DNA from: Sulfurovum sp.
GTDB taxonomy: Bacteria > Campylobacterota > Campylobacteria > Campylobacterales > Sulfurovaceae
Direction of reading: 5' to 3'
Length of the DNA stretch: 52,115 nucleotides
Assembly (NCBI GenBank): GCA_026989435.1
Contig: JALSJI010000072.1
Coordinates: forward strand, 1 to 52,115
Of this stretch, positions 16,217 through 24,457 are shown one piece after another. The notes beneath the pieces were generated by a model. That model saw only the letters and a list, made by a program, of their open reading frames with translations. It had not been told where the DNA came from and searched no databases. Numbering within the stretch: the first letter of the stretch is position 1; each line of letters begins with the position of its first letter. A program made the position numbers and the translations under genes.

Positions 16217-16849
16217 ATGAAAATATTACTATTAGAAGATGATCGTATACTTTGTGAGAGTCTTAAAGAGTTTTTGGAACTTGAGGATTATAGGGTGGAT
16301 ATTGCCCATAAAAGTGCCGATGTATTTGATTTGACGTTTAAGCATACCTATGATCTCTATATTTTGGATGTGAATGTGCCCGGCGTGAACGGTTTTGATG
16401 TCTTAAACTCTTTAAGGGAAGCAGGGGATAAGACACCGGCTATCTATATTACAGCACTTACGGATATCAACTCTATCTCAAAAGGTTTTGATGTAGGAGC
16501 AGACGACTATATCAAAAAACCATTCAACCCTGAAGAGCTGGTGATACGTATTAAGCGTAAGTATCAAAAAGAAAATAGTCTGATTCGATTAAACGATATA
16601 GTCTACAATCCGCTTACAAGAGAGCTTAAAAAAGCCGGCAGAACTATCGGTTTGGGAGAGGTACAACAAAATATTTTTCATACCTTGATGATAGAACAAA
16701 ATAAAATCGTAGATAGCTACACACTCATGGAGTTTCTTGAACAGCCAAACCCCAATGCCCTACGTGTGAATCTCGCAAAACTAAAAAACAAATTGGGTAT
16801 AGAGATAAAAAATATACGCTCTCAAGGGTATATGATTGAAAACCTATGA
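16217..16849 (+). CDS. OmpR-type response regulator
   Basis: The 210-residue product has an N-terminal receiver domain with LLLEDDRI (acidic pocket, residues 4-11), the phospho-acceptor Asp51 in LYILDVNVPGVNGFD, the switch threonine in YITALTD and Lys101 in IKKPFNPEEL. The C-terminal domain (~115-210) is a short winged helix, ending RVNLAKLKNKLGIEIKNIRSQGY, which is the recognition helix and wing of OmpR/PhoB proteins. It overlaps the kinase gene by 14 bases. Lying between PTS genes, it could respond to sugar or envelope state, but no target site is evident. Confidence 0.92.
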   Translation: MKILLLEDDRILCESLKEFLELEDYRVDIAHKSADVFDLTFKHTYDLYILDVNVPGVNGFDVLNSLREAGDKTPAIYITALTDINSISKGFDVGADDYIKKPFNPEELVIRIKRKYQKENSLIRLNDIVYNPLTRELKKAGRTIGLGEVQQNIFHTLMIEQNKIVDSYTLMEFLEQPNPNALRVNLAKLKNKLGIEIKNIRSQGYMIENL

Positions 16850-17882
16850 GATAGAGTCTTTTCTTAAAACTTTTTTCATATTTTTAATCCTCTTGGAGAT
16901 TTTGCTCCTTATCAATTTCTGGAATGAGTATCAGATCAAAAAAGTTGAAATTGATGAGAGAATCCATACGAAGATGAAACTATGTGCCTATACGACAGAG
17001 TGCAAAGGCTTTTCTACCGATTTTGTAGAAAAAGAGAAAGACAAAGAGCAGAATATTCTCTATAAAGATGGTGATTTTTACGGCTATTTTAAAGTACCGA
17101 CATCAAAAAAATATTTAATGAAAATTGTCTATCCCTACGAAAGTTATCTCGCGTGGACAAAGAGGCTTGAGAAAAAGCTTTTAAAGAGGTTTCTTATCTA
17201 TTCTGTTTTGGCTGCACTTGTCTCTTTCTTATTCTCTTTTTATGCACTCTTGCCGCTGCGTAATGCTTTGCGGATCAATGAAGAGTTTGTCAAAGATATC
17301 TTGCATGATTTTAACACTCCTATTAGTTCTATGTTTATCAACTTAAAACTTTTTAAAAAAGAGATTGGAGAGAACCCCAAAATAGAGAGGCTTGAGAATA
17401 ATATTCAAAATATTCTTTCTTTGCAGGATAATTTACGTATTTTTCTTAAAGGCGTACCCACACAGTCGGAAAGTTTTTTTCTAAAAGAGATACTCGATGA
17501 ACAGGTACACTATTTTGAAGTACTCTATCCAAACGTAAACTATAAGATTGAAGCAGACAACATGAAGCTCAATACAAACAAAGACGCATTTAAACGGATT
17601 ATGGTAAATCTTTTGAGTAACGCCGGCAAGTATAACGTAGACGATGGAGAGGTGGTTATTAAGACCGAAGAGAAGGATTTAATAATAGAAGATACAGGCA
17701 AAGGCATTAAACATCCTCAAAAGGTATTTAACCGTTACTATAAAGAGCAGGAGCGGGGGATAGGTATAGGGTTGCATATTGTTAAAAAATTGTGTGATGA
17801 GTTAAAAATAGCAATTAAGATAGAGAGCCAAGAGCATAAAGGTACAAAGATCAGATTAAATCTTGCATATATAGTGATATAA
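16836..17882 (+). CDS. sensor histidine kinase
   Basis: The 348-residue product has membrane segments at ~13-29 and ~119-140, enclosing a ~90-residue periplasmic sensor region with two cysteines (~50, 56). There is no obvious HAMP domain. The H box is ILHDFNTPISSM with His157 followed by Asp instead of the usual Glu. The N box (NLLSNAGKYN, ~258-267), G1 (IEDTGKGI, ~284-291) and G2 (GIGIGLHIVKKL) of the ATPase domain are intact. It pairs with the response regulator it overlaps. Confidence 0.9.
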   Translation: MKTYEIESFLKTFFIFLILLEILLLINFWNEYQIKKVEIDERIHTKMKLCAYTTECKGFSTDFVEKEKDKEQNILYKDGDFYGYFKVPTSKKYLMKIVYPYESYLAWTKRLEKKLLKRFLIYSVLAALVSFLFSFYALLPLRNALRINEEFVKDILHDFNTPISSMFINLKLFKKEIGENPKIERLENNIQNILSLQDNLRIFLKGVPTQSESFFLKEILDEQVHYFEVLYPNVNYKIEADNMKLNTNKDAFKRIMVNLLSNAGKYNVDDGEVVIKTEEKDLIIEDTGKGIKHPQKVFNRYYKEQERGIGIGLHIVKKLCDELKIAIKIESQEHKGTKIRLNLAYIVI

Positions 17883-17890
17883 AGTAGATA

Positions 17891-18934
17891 CTATTTTAGT
17901 TGTTTCTCTCTTATAAGAGAGAAAATACGCGCTTTAAATACCGGATTTTTATTGCGTTTATATGCGGCGATAAGCTCTTCAAGGCTTCCCTCTTTAAGTA
18001 AGCATTGCTCTTGTAGATGCTCTTTTTTGCGTAGCAAGGCTTTATATGCTGAAGCTGAAACGCTTTTTTGGGTTGAATCTTTTGAAAGATAGCTTTCTAG
18101 CTCATCCAGTGAGGCCTTGTGCAGATAGTATGTGTAGGGTAGAGCCGTCTGTTGTTTTTCTGTTTGATTGATAGCAAAATCATACCAAGAAGCACTCTTT
18201 TTTTTACTTTGAATCTCTTCCTCTTCTCTCTCTTTTGGTATGATTTTCTGCTCTGTTTTTTTAGGTGTCAAAGTAGAGCTTTGTACTTTTTTTTGCGAAG
18301 GTTGGGGTATTTTAATCTGTAATTTTTTTGCAATCTTGTTAAGCTCTCTTAGCTTTTTGGGATCGGTTGTCTTTTTTCTATACTGTCTGTAGTAGCCCAA
18401 AATCAACGATTTGGGTAGTGGTGTTTGAATCTTTTTTATTATATTGAAGCGATATTTTGAAATGGCCTGCCTGTAGAGATGGAGCAAGCGGGTATAATCT
18501 TTTGATTCAAATAAAAGTGTTTTGATCCCTTTATAGCGTTTGTACGATACGGTGAGTATATACCCTTTGGAGGCAGGAGAGGAGAGTATCTCATACCCCA
18601 TGGATTTAAAATGTTTTAGTGCATATAGGTGCCCCTCTTGTCGAAGCGTCATTAGGGTGTAAATCTTCTCTTTAGGGTTTGAAAGCGTGTATAAAAAGAA
18701 GGTATTTTTGCGTTGTACAAGCACGGCGATGTCATTGGTGTCTTTTTTGTAGAAAAAGAGATATTTTTTATTGTTGTCGAGTATCTTGAGGTGTGTACGA
18801 GATATAAATGCTCTGTGTTCACGCAGATAGGGGCTATATTTTACTACGGTTACCTTATCTACCTCCAAAGGGGTAAATGGGTTGTAAAAAGTGCATCCCT
18901 GTAGTAAAAATACCATTATAATCAGTTTGTTCAT
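17891..18934 (-). CDS. lipoprotein of unknown function
   Basis: The 347-residue product begins NKLIIMVFLLQGC, a very short lipoprotein signal with the lipobox cysteine at 14. The N-terminal ~200 residues are Lys/Tyr-rich and mixed alpha/beta. A low-complexity charged linker (~residues 215-250, Lys/Glu/Ser-rich) leads to a helical C terminus. No catalytic motif is seen. It converges on the kinase gene with only 8 bases between stops, and a perfect 22-base palindrome lies in its last codons. Confidence 0.65.
   Translation of the reverse strand: MNKLIIMVFLLQGCTFYNPFTPLEVDKVTVVKYSPYLREHRAFISRTHLKILDNNKKYLFFYKKDTNDIAVLVQRKNTFFLYTLSNPKEKIYTLMTLRQEGHLYALKHFKSMGYEILSSPASKGYILTVSYKRYKGIKTLLFESKDYTRLLHLYRQAISKYRFNIIKKIQTPLPKSLILGYYRQYRKKTTDPKKLRELNKIAKKLQIKIPQPSQKKVQSSTLTPKKTEQKIIPKEREEEEIQSKKKSASWYDFAINQTEKQQTALPYTYYLHKASLDELESYLSKDSTQKSVSASAYKALLRKKEHLQEQCLLKEGSLEELIAAYKRNKNPVFKARIFSLIREKQLK
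17903..17924. repeat. perfect 22-base palindrome at the convergent kinase/lipoprotein ends
   Basis: TTTCTCTCTTATAAGAGAGA followed by AA is fully self-complementary and can form a 9-bp stem with a TATA loop. It lies 20 bases after the kinase stop and inside the final codons of the opposing lipoprotein gene. It may end both transcripts, although no T-run follows on either strand. Confidence 0.4.
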
Positions 18935-18988
18935 TGCATGCAGACCCTAAATATCATTTACATAAGTATAACCCAAATTGGTTAATAG

Positions 18989-20398
18989 TTAGCTAATACT
19001 TTGTCCTCTATGCTGCTTTTTTTCTAAAGAGTTTTTGATTTTTTCAGCGATAGGTTCTGCACGCGTACCCAGTACTATCTGTATAGATTTTCTATCGGGT
19101 CTGATAACCCCTTTTGCCCCCAAAGCGGTAAAATCTTCATCTTTTAAGTGCGTATTGTCCTTTACATGCATACGTAAGCGTGTGATACATGCATCTGTTT
19201 GAACAATATTTTTCTCCCCCCCCAGCGCGCTAATAAAATCCTCTGCAAGCGTATCAGCTTGTGGTACTTTTTCTTTCTCATCCTCTTCAAATATCTTGAA
19301 TTTAAAGCTTTTGATAGTGTAGTAACTCACAAAGAAGTAGATAAGTGCAAAGAGAGCGCCAAGCGGTAGGATAAGTAGAGGGTTGGCGGCAAGTTTATAG
19401 TTGATAAGGTAGTCTATAAACCCTGCAGAAAATCCAAACCCCGCACGGATCTCTAAAATCTGTGCTGCTGCAAGGGCAAGACCTGTTAAAAGTGCATGTA
19501 TGACAAAGAGTAAAGGGGCAACAAAGAGAAATAAAAACTCTAGCGGTTCAGTAATACCTGTAAGAAAAGAGGTAAAGGCAACGCCTGCTAAAATAGCACC
19601 TGCACGTTTTCGCGAAGGTTTAGGGGTGTTGAGGTAGATGGCATATGCCGTCGCAGGAAGACCGAACATCATTATCACGTAAAAACCGGACATATACACG
19701 CCTGCAGTTTTGTCTCCTGCAAAGAAACGGTGCAAGTCTCCGTTTGCGACAACTTCTACTCCCTCTTTTAGATAGCTATATTCCCCTAGCTGAAACCAAA
19801 AGACGGAGTTTAAGATATGGTGAAGGCCAAGAGGAATGAGTAGCCTGTTTAGCGTACCATAGATGAAGGTACCTATCTCATGCAATCCTATAATGGCATT
19901 GGAAAAGGCATCGATGCCTGTTTGCGCAAAGTGCCAGAAATACCCGGCCAATACGCCTACGGCTATGGCAGAAACCGCAGTGATAATAGGAACAAACCTT
20001 TTGCCTCCAAAAAAGCCTAAAAACTCAGGGAGTTTTATATCGCTAAATCGGTTATAGAGCACTCCGGCGAGTACCCCTATAATAATACCCACAAAGACAC
20101 CCATATTGACATCTTTGTCAATGTTGAGGTAAACGGCTTTGGCGATAAGTACCCCTATGGCACCGGAGAGTGCTGCTGCGCCATCGCTATTTTTGGCAAG
20201 CCCGTAAGCAATACCGATACCAAAGAGCAGATCAAGGTGAGAGAAGACGGCATCACCGGCAGACTTCATAATAGAAGCTATTTGTCCCTCTATCACAGGG
20301 ATATCTCCAAAGCCTAAACGAAGAAGCAAAGCAGCTACGGGTAAAACGGCAATAGGGGTCATCAAGGCTTTGCCTATTTTTTGCAATAGGTTAAACAT
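18989..20398 (-). CDS. nagE: PTS permease EIICB, N-acetylglucosamine/glucose family
   Basis: It imports and phosphorylates a hexose derivative. The ATG at 20398 (MFNLLQKIGKALM) is preferred over an upstream in-frame start because GGAG sits 10 bases before it, giving 469 residues. The EIIC part has ~8-10 membrane spans, with TPIAVLPVAALLLRLG at the N terminus and the GITEPLEFLFLFVAP loop (~residue 290), typical of the glucose/GlcNAc group. The C-terminal EIIB domain has the phospho-cysteine in DACITRLRMHV. GlcNAc is inferred from nagA nearby. It overlaps the HPr-EI gene end by 8 bases. The EIIA domain of E. coli NagE is absent and is supplied by the separate gene at 15600. Confidence 0.88.
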   Translation of the reverse strand: MFNLLQKIGKALMTPIAVLPVAALLLRLGFGDIPVIEGQIASIMKSAGDAVFSHLDLLFGIGIAYGLAKNSDGAAALSGAIGVLIAKAVYLNIDKDVNMGVFVGIIIGVLAGVLYNRFSDIKLPEFLGFFGGKRFVPIITAVSAIAVGVLAGYFWHFAQTGIDAFSNAIIGLHEIGTFIYGTLNRLLIPLGLHHILNSVFWFQLGEYSYLKEGVEVVANGDLHRFFAGDKTAGVYMSGFYVIMMFGLPATAYAIYLNTPKPSRKRAGAILAGVAFTSFLTGITEPLEFLFLFVAPLLFVIHALLTGLALAAAQILEIRAGFGFSAGFIDYLINYKLAANPLLILPLGALFALIYFFVSYYTIKSFKFKIFEEDEKEKVPQADTLAEDFISALGGEKNIVQTDACITRLRMHVKDNTHLKDEDFTALGAKGVIRPDRKSIQIVLGTRAEPIAEKIKNSLEKKQHRGQSIS

Positions 20399-22220
20399 GG
20401 CGTATGATCTCCTTGGTCTGTGCGACACTTTTTGGGTTGACAGAGAGCGTATGAAATCCTAGATTGACCAACCTCTCTATAGCATCGCTATCGGCTGCTA
20501 GTTCACCGCAAATGCTGACAGGTTTTGTTGCCTGTTTGACAACACTTTCAAGTGCGAAAAAGATAACGGGGGAAAGTGCATCTATCTTAAGAAGAGGATG
20601 GGTACGCTCTATAGCAAAAAGATACTGTGCAAGGTCGTTACTTCCTATGGAGTAGAAGTCTACCGCTTCGTTGAATGCAGGTATAAGAAAAAGGGTAGAG
20701 GGTACCTCTATCATGATGCCGAAGTCTATTTGACCGATCTCTATATTGTGTTTTTGTGCTACCTCTTTGGCAAAGCTTTTGGCTTGGCGAAACTCTTCTA
20801 CGGTAGAGATCATAGGAAACATGACTTTTACTTTTTTACCTTGGGCGGCTAAAAATATAGCATGCAGTTGCTCTGCTAGTATCTTAGGGTGCGTTTTAAG
20901 TAGCCGTACACCCCGTATCCCTAAAAAAGGATTTTTCTCTAAGGGGATATTGATATAGGGCAAGGTTTTGTCTCCTCCGACATCAAGCGTACGTACGGTA
21001 ACTTCTTCAAAGGTATCGAAAATCTCCCTATAGGCTTTGATTTGTGACTCTAAACTAGGCTTGGTTGATGTAAATAAAAACTCAGAACGTAACAGTCCGA
21101 TACCTTCGGCTCCCTCCTCTTTGGCGATTTTGGCCGAGAGCAGATCTCCTACATTGGCATAGACCTTGACGGTTTTTCCACGTATGGTGGATGCAGGCTC
21201 AAAGCGTCTAGAGGCAGCATCTTCTTTGGCTTTTTTGTGCTGTTTTTGTAAGAGTGTTGCTTTATGTATATCGTTACTACTTGGGTGAAGTACCGCAACG
21301 CCTGCATAAGTGTCTAAAATAATCTTTGAGCTTAAGGGTATTTGCGAAGTATCTGCGATGAGCGAAGGGATACCCGAAGCGCGTAAGAGTATGGCAGTAT
21401 GCGAGTTAATTGCCGTCTCTTTAAGTATGACGCCTTGGATCCGTGTTTTAGAGAGTAATGCGATCTCACTCGGGAGTAAATCATCAGCGAGCAGTATAAA
21501 ATCACCTTGGTCAAAGTGCATTTTTATCTCTAGTCCCAAAGCTGTTTTGACCTGTTGTAAAATATCTTGATAGTCACTTATTTTGGCTGAGTGTTTTGTC
21601 TTTTTAAGTGTAGCGGATTCTTCTGCGATCATATGTTCTAGGGCTTCAAGTGAGTTACACTTTTCTGCCAGCGTAGAGAGTAATGCCTTTTGTGCCAAGT
21701 AGATCTCTGCATTATTGCTCTTTTTCTGAGTCTCATATCTCTCTTCTAAAGCTTTGATACTCTTATCTACCGCATCTTGAAAGTTGAGCGTGCTTTCATG
21801 CTGTATTCTTTCGGTCTTATAAACACTAGCAGGAGAGATAGCCACGCCTTTTGCAATGATTTCCCCCTCTAAAATCTCACCCTCATAGCAGGAGTGCTCT
21901 TTTTTGATTTGTTCTGTTTCTCTATCTTCTTGCATCAGTGTCTCAAAAAGTGCTTGCAGGCGCATAAGTGCTTTTTGCGCCTCTTTGCCTCGGGCTATCA
22001 GGCTAAAAGTGTCATTTTTTTCCAAGGAGAGCGAGAGTAGGGAGTTTACCTTTTTGGCATCGACTGTTTTATGTTTAAACTTCGCTTTTATATCACACTC
22101 AAATGATTTGGCTAGAGTGGTAAAACGTGCTGTAGGTCTAAGGTGAAAGCCGTTAGGGGAGGTGACTTTGAGTTTTATTGATAGCGGTTTAGAAAATAGG
22201 TTTTTGAAAATCTGCATCAT
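20391..22220 (-). CDS. ptsI: fused HPr - PTS enzyme I
   Basis: It transfers phosphate from phosphoenolpyruvate into the sugar PTS. The 609-residue product starts with an HPr domain (~13-95) with the phospho-His26 in GFHLRPTARF. After a ~20-residue linker comes enzyme I: EGEIIAKGVAISPASVYK, the swivel-domain phospho-histidine His274 in INSHTAILLRASG, then the PEP-binding barrel with GIGLLRSEFLF, TLDVGGDKTLPY, YSIGSNDLAQYLFAIERTHP and the catalytic cysteine in VSICGELAAD. No EIIA domain is attached, unlike FruB or PtsA. It is the first gene of the HPr-EI/EIICB pair. Confidence 0.93.
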   Translation of the reverse strand: MMQIFKNLFSKPLSIKLKVTSPNGFHLRPTARFTTLAKSFECDIKAKFKHKTVDAKKVNSLLSLSLEKNDTFSLIARGKEAQKALMRLQALFETLMQEDRETEQIKKEHSCYEGEILEGEIIAKGVAISPASVYKTERIQHESTLNFQDAVDKSIKALEERYETQKKSNNAEIYLAQKALLSTLAEKCNSLEALEHMIAEESATLKKTKHSAKISDYQDILQQVKTALGLEIKMHFDQGDFILLADDLLPSEIALLSKTRIQGVILKETAINSHTAILLRASGIPSLIADTSQIPLSSKIILDTYAGVAVLHPSSNDIHKATLLQKQHKKAKEDAASRRFEPASTIRGKTVKVYANVGDLLSAKIAKEEGAEGIGLLRSEFLFTSTKPSLESQIKAYREIFDTFEEVTVRTLDVGGDKTLPYINIPLEKNPFLGIRGVRLLKTHPKILAEQLHAIFLAAQGKKVKVMFPMISTVEEFRQAKSFAKEVAQKHNIEIGQIDFGIMIEVPSTLFLIPAFNEAVDFYSIGSNDLAQYLFAIERTHPLLKIDALSPVIFFALESVVKQATKPVSICGELAADSDAIERLVNLGFHTLSVNPKSVAQTKEIIRHV

Positions 22221-22243
22221 TCTCTTTTATTTTTGGTAAATAA

Positions 22244-22252
22244 AGTATAGCA
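22244..22252 (-). promoter_or_regulatory. extended -10 promoter of the HPr-EI/EIICB operon
   Basis: On the minus strand TGCTATACT (TGn plus TATACT) lies 24 bases before the ATG pair at 22220/22217. Confidence 0.45.
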
Positions 22253-22309
22253 AATTTTGTTTATTATATACATGGTATTGTTTTTTGAAATTAGATTATT
22301 AAGAAATGA

Positions 22310-22467
22310 CCCGATTTAAAGGGGAGGAGCCTTAAGCGAAGGAACCTCCGGAGGCAAAAGCCGTAAAGCAAACGATACCTGCGTATAGTTTGTAGGCTCG
22401 CACGCCGATGCCAATCTTAGCGCGAAGCGCGTGAACCGGCAGACGGCTAGAGAGTTTATAGAAGAGT
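22310..22467. other. GC-rich hairpin cluster of unknown nature
   Basis: Within the 414-base gap 22221-22634 this stretch is clearly richer in GC than its surroundings and folds locally into consecutive hairpins. GGAGG (22323-22327) pairs with CCTCC (22345-22349), enclosing CCTT/AAGG. GGC/GCC lies at 22353-22362. AAACGATAC pairs with GTATAGTTT at 22370-22391, with one G/A mismatch. GCCG (22404) pairs with CGGC (22437), enclosing GCGC-gaa-GCGC. It has no open reading frame of note. It could be a small RNA, a dispersed repeat or an IS remnant; nothing in it matches an RNA I recognise. Confidence 0.5.
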
Positions 22468-22496
22468 TTGACATTTTCATACCTTTTGACTATAAT
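22468..22496 (+). promoter_or_regulatory. consensus sigma-70 promoter before the AAA ATPase gene
   Basis: TTGACA (22468-22473), exactly 17 bases, then TATAAT (22491-22496). Both hexamers are perfect. Predicted transcription start near 22503, leaving a ~130-base leader before the ATPase start. Confidence 0.8.
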
Positions 22497-22502
22497 CAAA
22501 GC

Positions 22503-22598
22503 ATGTTGAGAGAAGAAAAAACTTTAAATCATATCCGTCAAATGACCTACGGAGATATAGGTAGCAAATATATACGTATCCAAATGAATATCCGATAG
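22503..22598 (+). CDS. possible 31-codon leader ORF
   Basis: An ATG lies 6 bases after the TATAAT, the geometry seen at other probable leaderless starts here. It reads MLREEKTLNHIRQMTYGDIG and ends after 31 codons, 36 bases before the ATPase start. There is no Shine-Dalgarno sequence and no family resemblance. It could be a translated leader peptide or simply untranslated leader. Confidence 0.3.
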   Translation: MLREEKTLNHIRQMTYGDIGSKYIRIQMNIR

Positions 22599-22634
22599 AT
22601 ACCCGACTAAATAATCTAAAGATTAGGAACACCG

Positions 22635-24368
22635 TTGAAACATCTTATTGACTTTATCGAAACAGAAGAGGTGGGTAAAACTTCTATCTATAAGCATCTC
22701 AAATGTACCGAAGAAGAGGCACGGTTGGTGCAGTATATCTGCAAGCAGTATGTCCTGGGGAGTGAACAGGTCTCTGTTTTGGAGATGCTACAGGAGAATT
22801 TCTCTACAAAGGGCTATCTCTATCTGCAAAAACTGGGTCTTGTGGAAAATCTGCTTGATTTAGGCTGGATTATACAGGTGAGTTTTGGGCAGGTAAAAGC
22901 ACACGAGACCTCTAAGCTGGAGCTGCTCGCTGCCTATGTGATGCCTAGTGTCTCTCTTTTTAGACTTTTAGAAGAGGGCTCATTAGAGATATTTTTGCCC
23001 GAAGTCAAACCCTACACAGACCATCTTGAGTATCTGCAAGATCAGTTTGATATGGTCTCTCTTTTGCATAAGATTGCTACCTTTAAACAAGGCTTTGCAG
23101 ACAACTCTTTGGGTATAGAACGTCTAAAAAATAAGCTCTCTATGCTCACTGCTCGCATACAAGAGCGGGTTAAGATGACCAAAACACCTATTGTGGTGGA
23201 GGAGTTTTTTAAAGAAAAAGAGCTCGATGAAAAAGAGAAACGTATCTTTTTGGCACTGCTTAAGGAGGAGTATTCGGGAGGAGAAGGGCAGTTTAGGGAT
23301 ATGAACACCCTCATAGAGCTTATAAGCTTTGATGAGTACGAGAAGATAAAAAACCGTGCCCTGCTCGAAGAGGGTGCAAAGCTAATAACCGAAGAGATTA
23401 TAGACTATGAGGAGATACTCAATATGTTTGGAGGCGTAAGTCGCTCTTTTTATCTGCAAGAGGAGGTGATGCAACGTATTATTCACCCGAAAAAAAAGAA
23501 AAAAGTAGCCAAACTCAAGCTCAATGAGCTGGTAGAAGAGCAAGAGATCTTTGAGTATCACAAACCCGCAACCACACTCGATGACGTGGTGCTTCACCCC
23601 AAAACAAGAGAGACACTGGACACTCTCGTAAGACAGATGGACAAAGAGGTGTATAAAAAACTGCGTGAGTGGGGGATTAAAGAGAAGCGAAAGGGCATTG
23701 ATGCACGTATAATCTTTTATGGTCCTGCAGGAACAGGGAAGACGATGACTGCAATGAGCTTGGCGAAAACGCTTAAGCGTCCTATTTTGTCTTTTGACTG
23801 TTCTAAGATATTGTCAATGTATGTAGGCGAGAGTGAGAAGAATGTACGCAGAATATTTGATGATTTTAAAGAGCTGAGCAACAAGGCAAAGGTTGATCCC
23901 GTCTTGTTGCTTAACGAAGCAGATCAGTTTCTCTCTGCACGCAGTGAAGGTACGGGAAGTTCGGCAGACAAGATGCACAATCAGATGCAGAACATCTTTT
24001 TGGAACAGATAGAGAAGTTTGAGGGGATTTTGATTGCTACTACCAACCTGCCGGGTAATATAGATAAAGCTTTTTCACGTCGTTTTAACTATAAGATCGA
24101 GTTTAAAAAGCCGGACCAAAAACAGCGTTTGCGTCTTTGGCAGTATATGTTACCCGAAAATGCGGACTATGAAGAGGGCTTTGATATGGCTCGACTTGCA
24201 CGCTATGAGCTGACAGGCGGACAGATACACCTTGTCATCAAAAATACTGCCTATAAAGTAGCAGTACGCACGGAGTCGGTTTTTTCTAACCAAGATTTTT
24301 TAGAAGAGATAGAAAAGGAGACGGGATCAAGCTTTGAAGCCTCCAAGAGTATGGGCTTTAAAGTCTAG
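22635..24368 (+). CDS. AAA-family ATPase
   Basis: The 577-residue product starts at a TTG with AGGA seven bases upstream. The N-terminal ~320 residues are helical and charged, with no recognised fold. The AAA module spans ~330-560: Walker A FYGPAGTGKTMTAMSLAK (~365), Walker B VLLLNEADQFL (~422, with Asn in place of the usual Asp before Glu), sensor 1 LIATTNLPGNID, arginine fingers FSRRF and a C-terminal helical lid. This resembles the stand-alone FtsH/Spastin-like AAA proteins common in bacteria whose substrates are unknown. No protease domain is attached. It has no co-directional partner close by apart from the exported protein 89 bases downstream. Confidence 0.85.
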   Translation: MKHLIDFIETEEVGKTSIYKHLKCTEEEARLVQYICKQYVLGSEQVSVLEMLQENFSTKGYLYLQKLGLVENLLDLGWIIQVSFGQVKAHETSKLELLAAYVMPSVSLFRLLEEGSLEIFLPEVKPYTDHLEYLQDQFDMVSLLHKIATFKQGFADNSLGIERLKNKLSMLTARIQERVKMTKTPIVVEEFFKEKELDEKEKRIFLALLKEEYSGGEGQFRDMNTLIELISFDEYEKIKNRALLEEGAKLITEEIIDYEEILNMFGGVSRSFYLQEEVMQRIIHPKKKKKVAKLKLNELVEEQEIFEYHKPATTLDDVVLHPKTRETLDTLVRQMDKEVYKKLREWGIKEKRKGIDARIIFYGPAGTGKTMTAMSLAKTLKRPILSFDCSKILSMYVGESEKNVRRIFDDFKELSNKAKVDPVLLLNEADQFLSARSEGTGSSADKMHNQMQNIFLEQIEKFEGILIATTNLPGNIDKAFSRRFNYKIEFKKPDQKQRLRLWQYMLPENADYEEGFDMARLARYELTGGQIHLVIKNTAYKVAVRTESVFSNQDFLEEIEKETGSSFEASKSMGFKV

Positions 24369-24416
24369 CCAAGGGAAAAGATAACCGTTTTAACATTAGA
24401 GTAATGGTATTTTAGA

Positions 24417-24422
24417 TATAAT
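24417..24422 (+). promoter_or_regulatory. -10 box for the peptidoglycan-binding protein gene
   Basis: TATAAT 35 bases before the ATG, followed by AAAGGA as ribosome binding site (about 24447-24453). This makes the gene independent of the AAA ATPase gene. Confidence 0.5.
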
Positions 24423-24457
24423 ATATGTGAAAAAATCAAAGTAAAAAAAGGATAGAA

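Noticed and set aside
22635-24368. Asn in the Walker B motif (NEAD) of the AAA ATPase taken as loss of ATPase activity
   Set aside because: The glutamate that activates water is kept, Walker A, sensor 1 and arginine fingers are intact, and I recall NEAD-type motifs in related bacterial AAA proteins.
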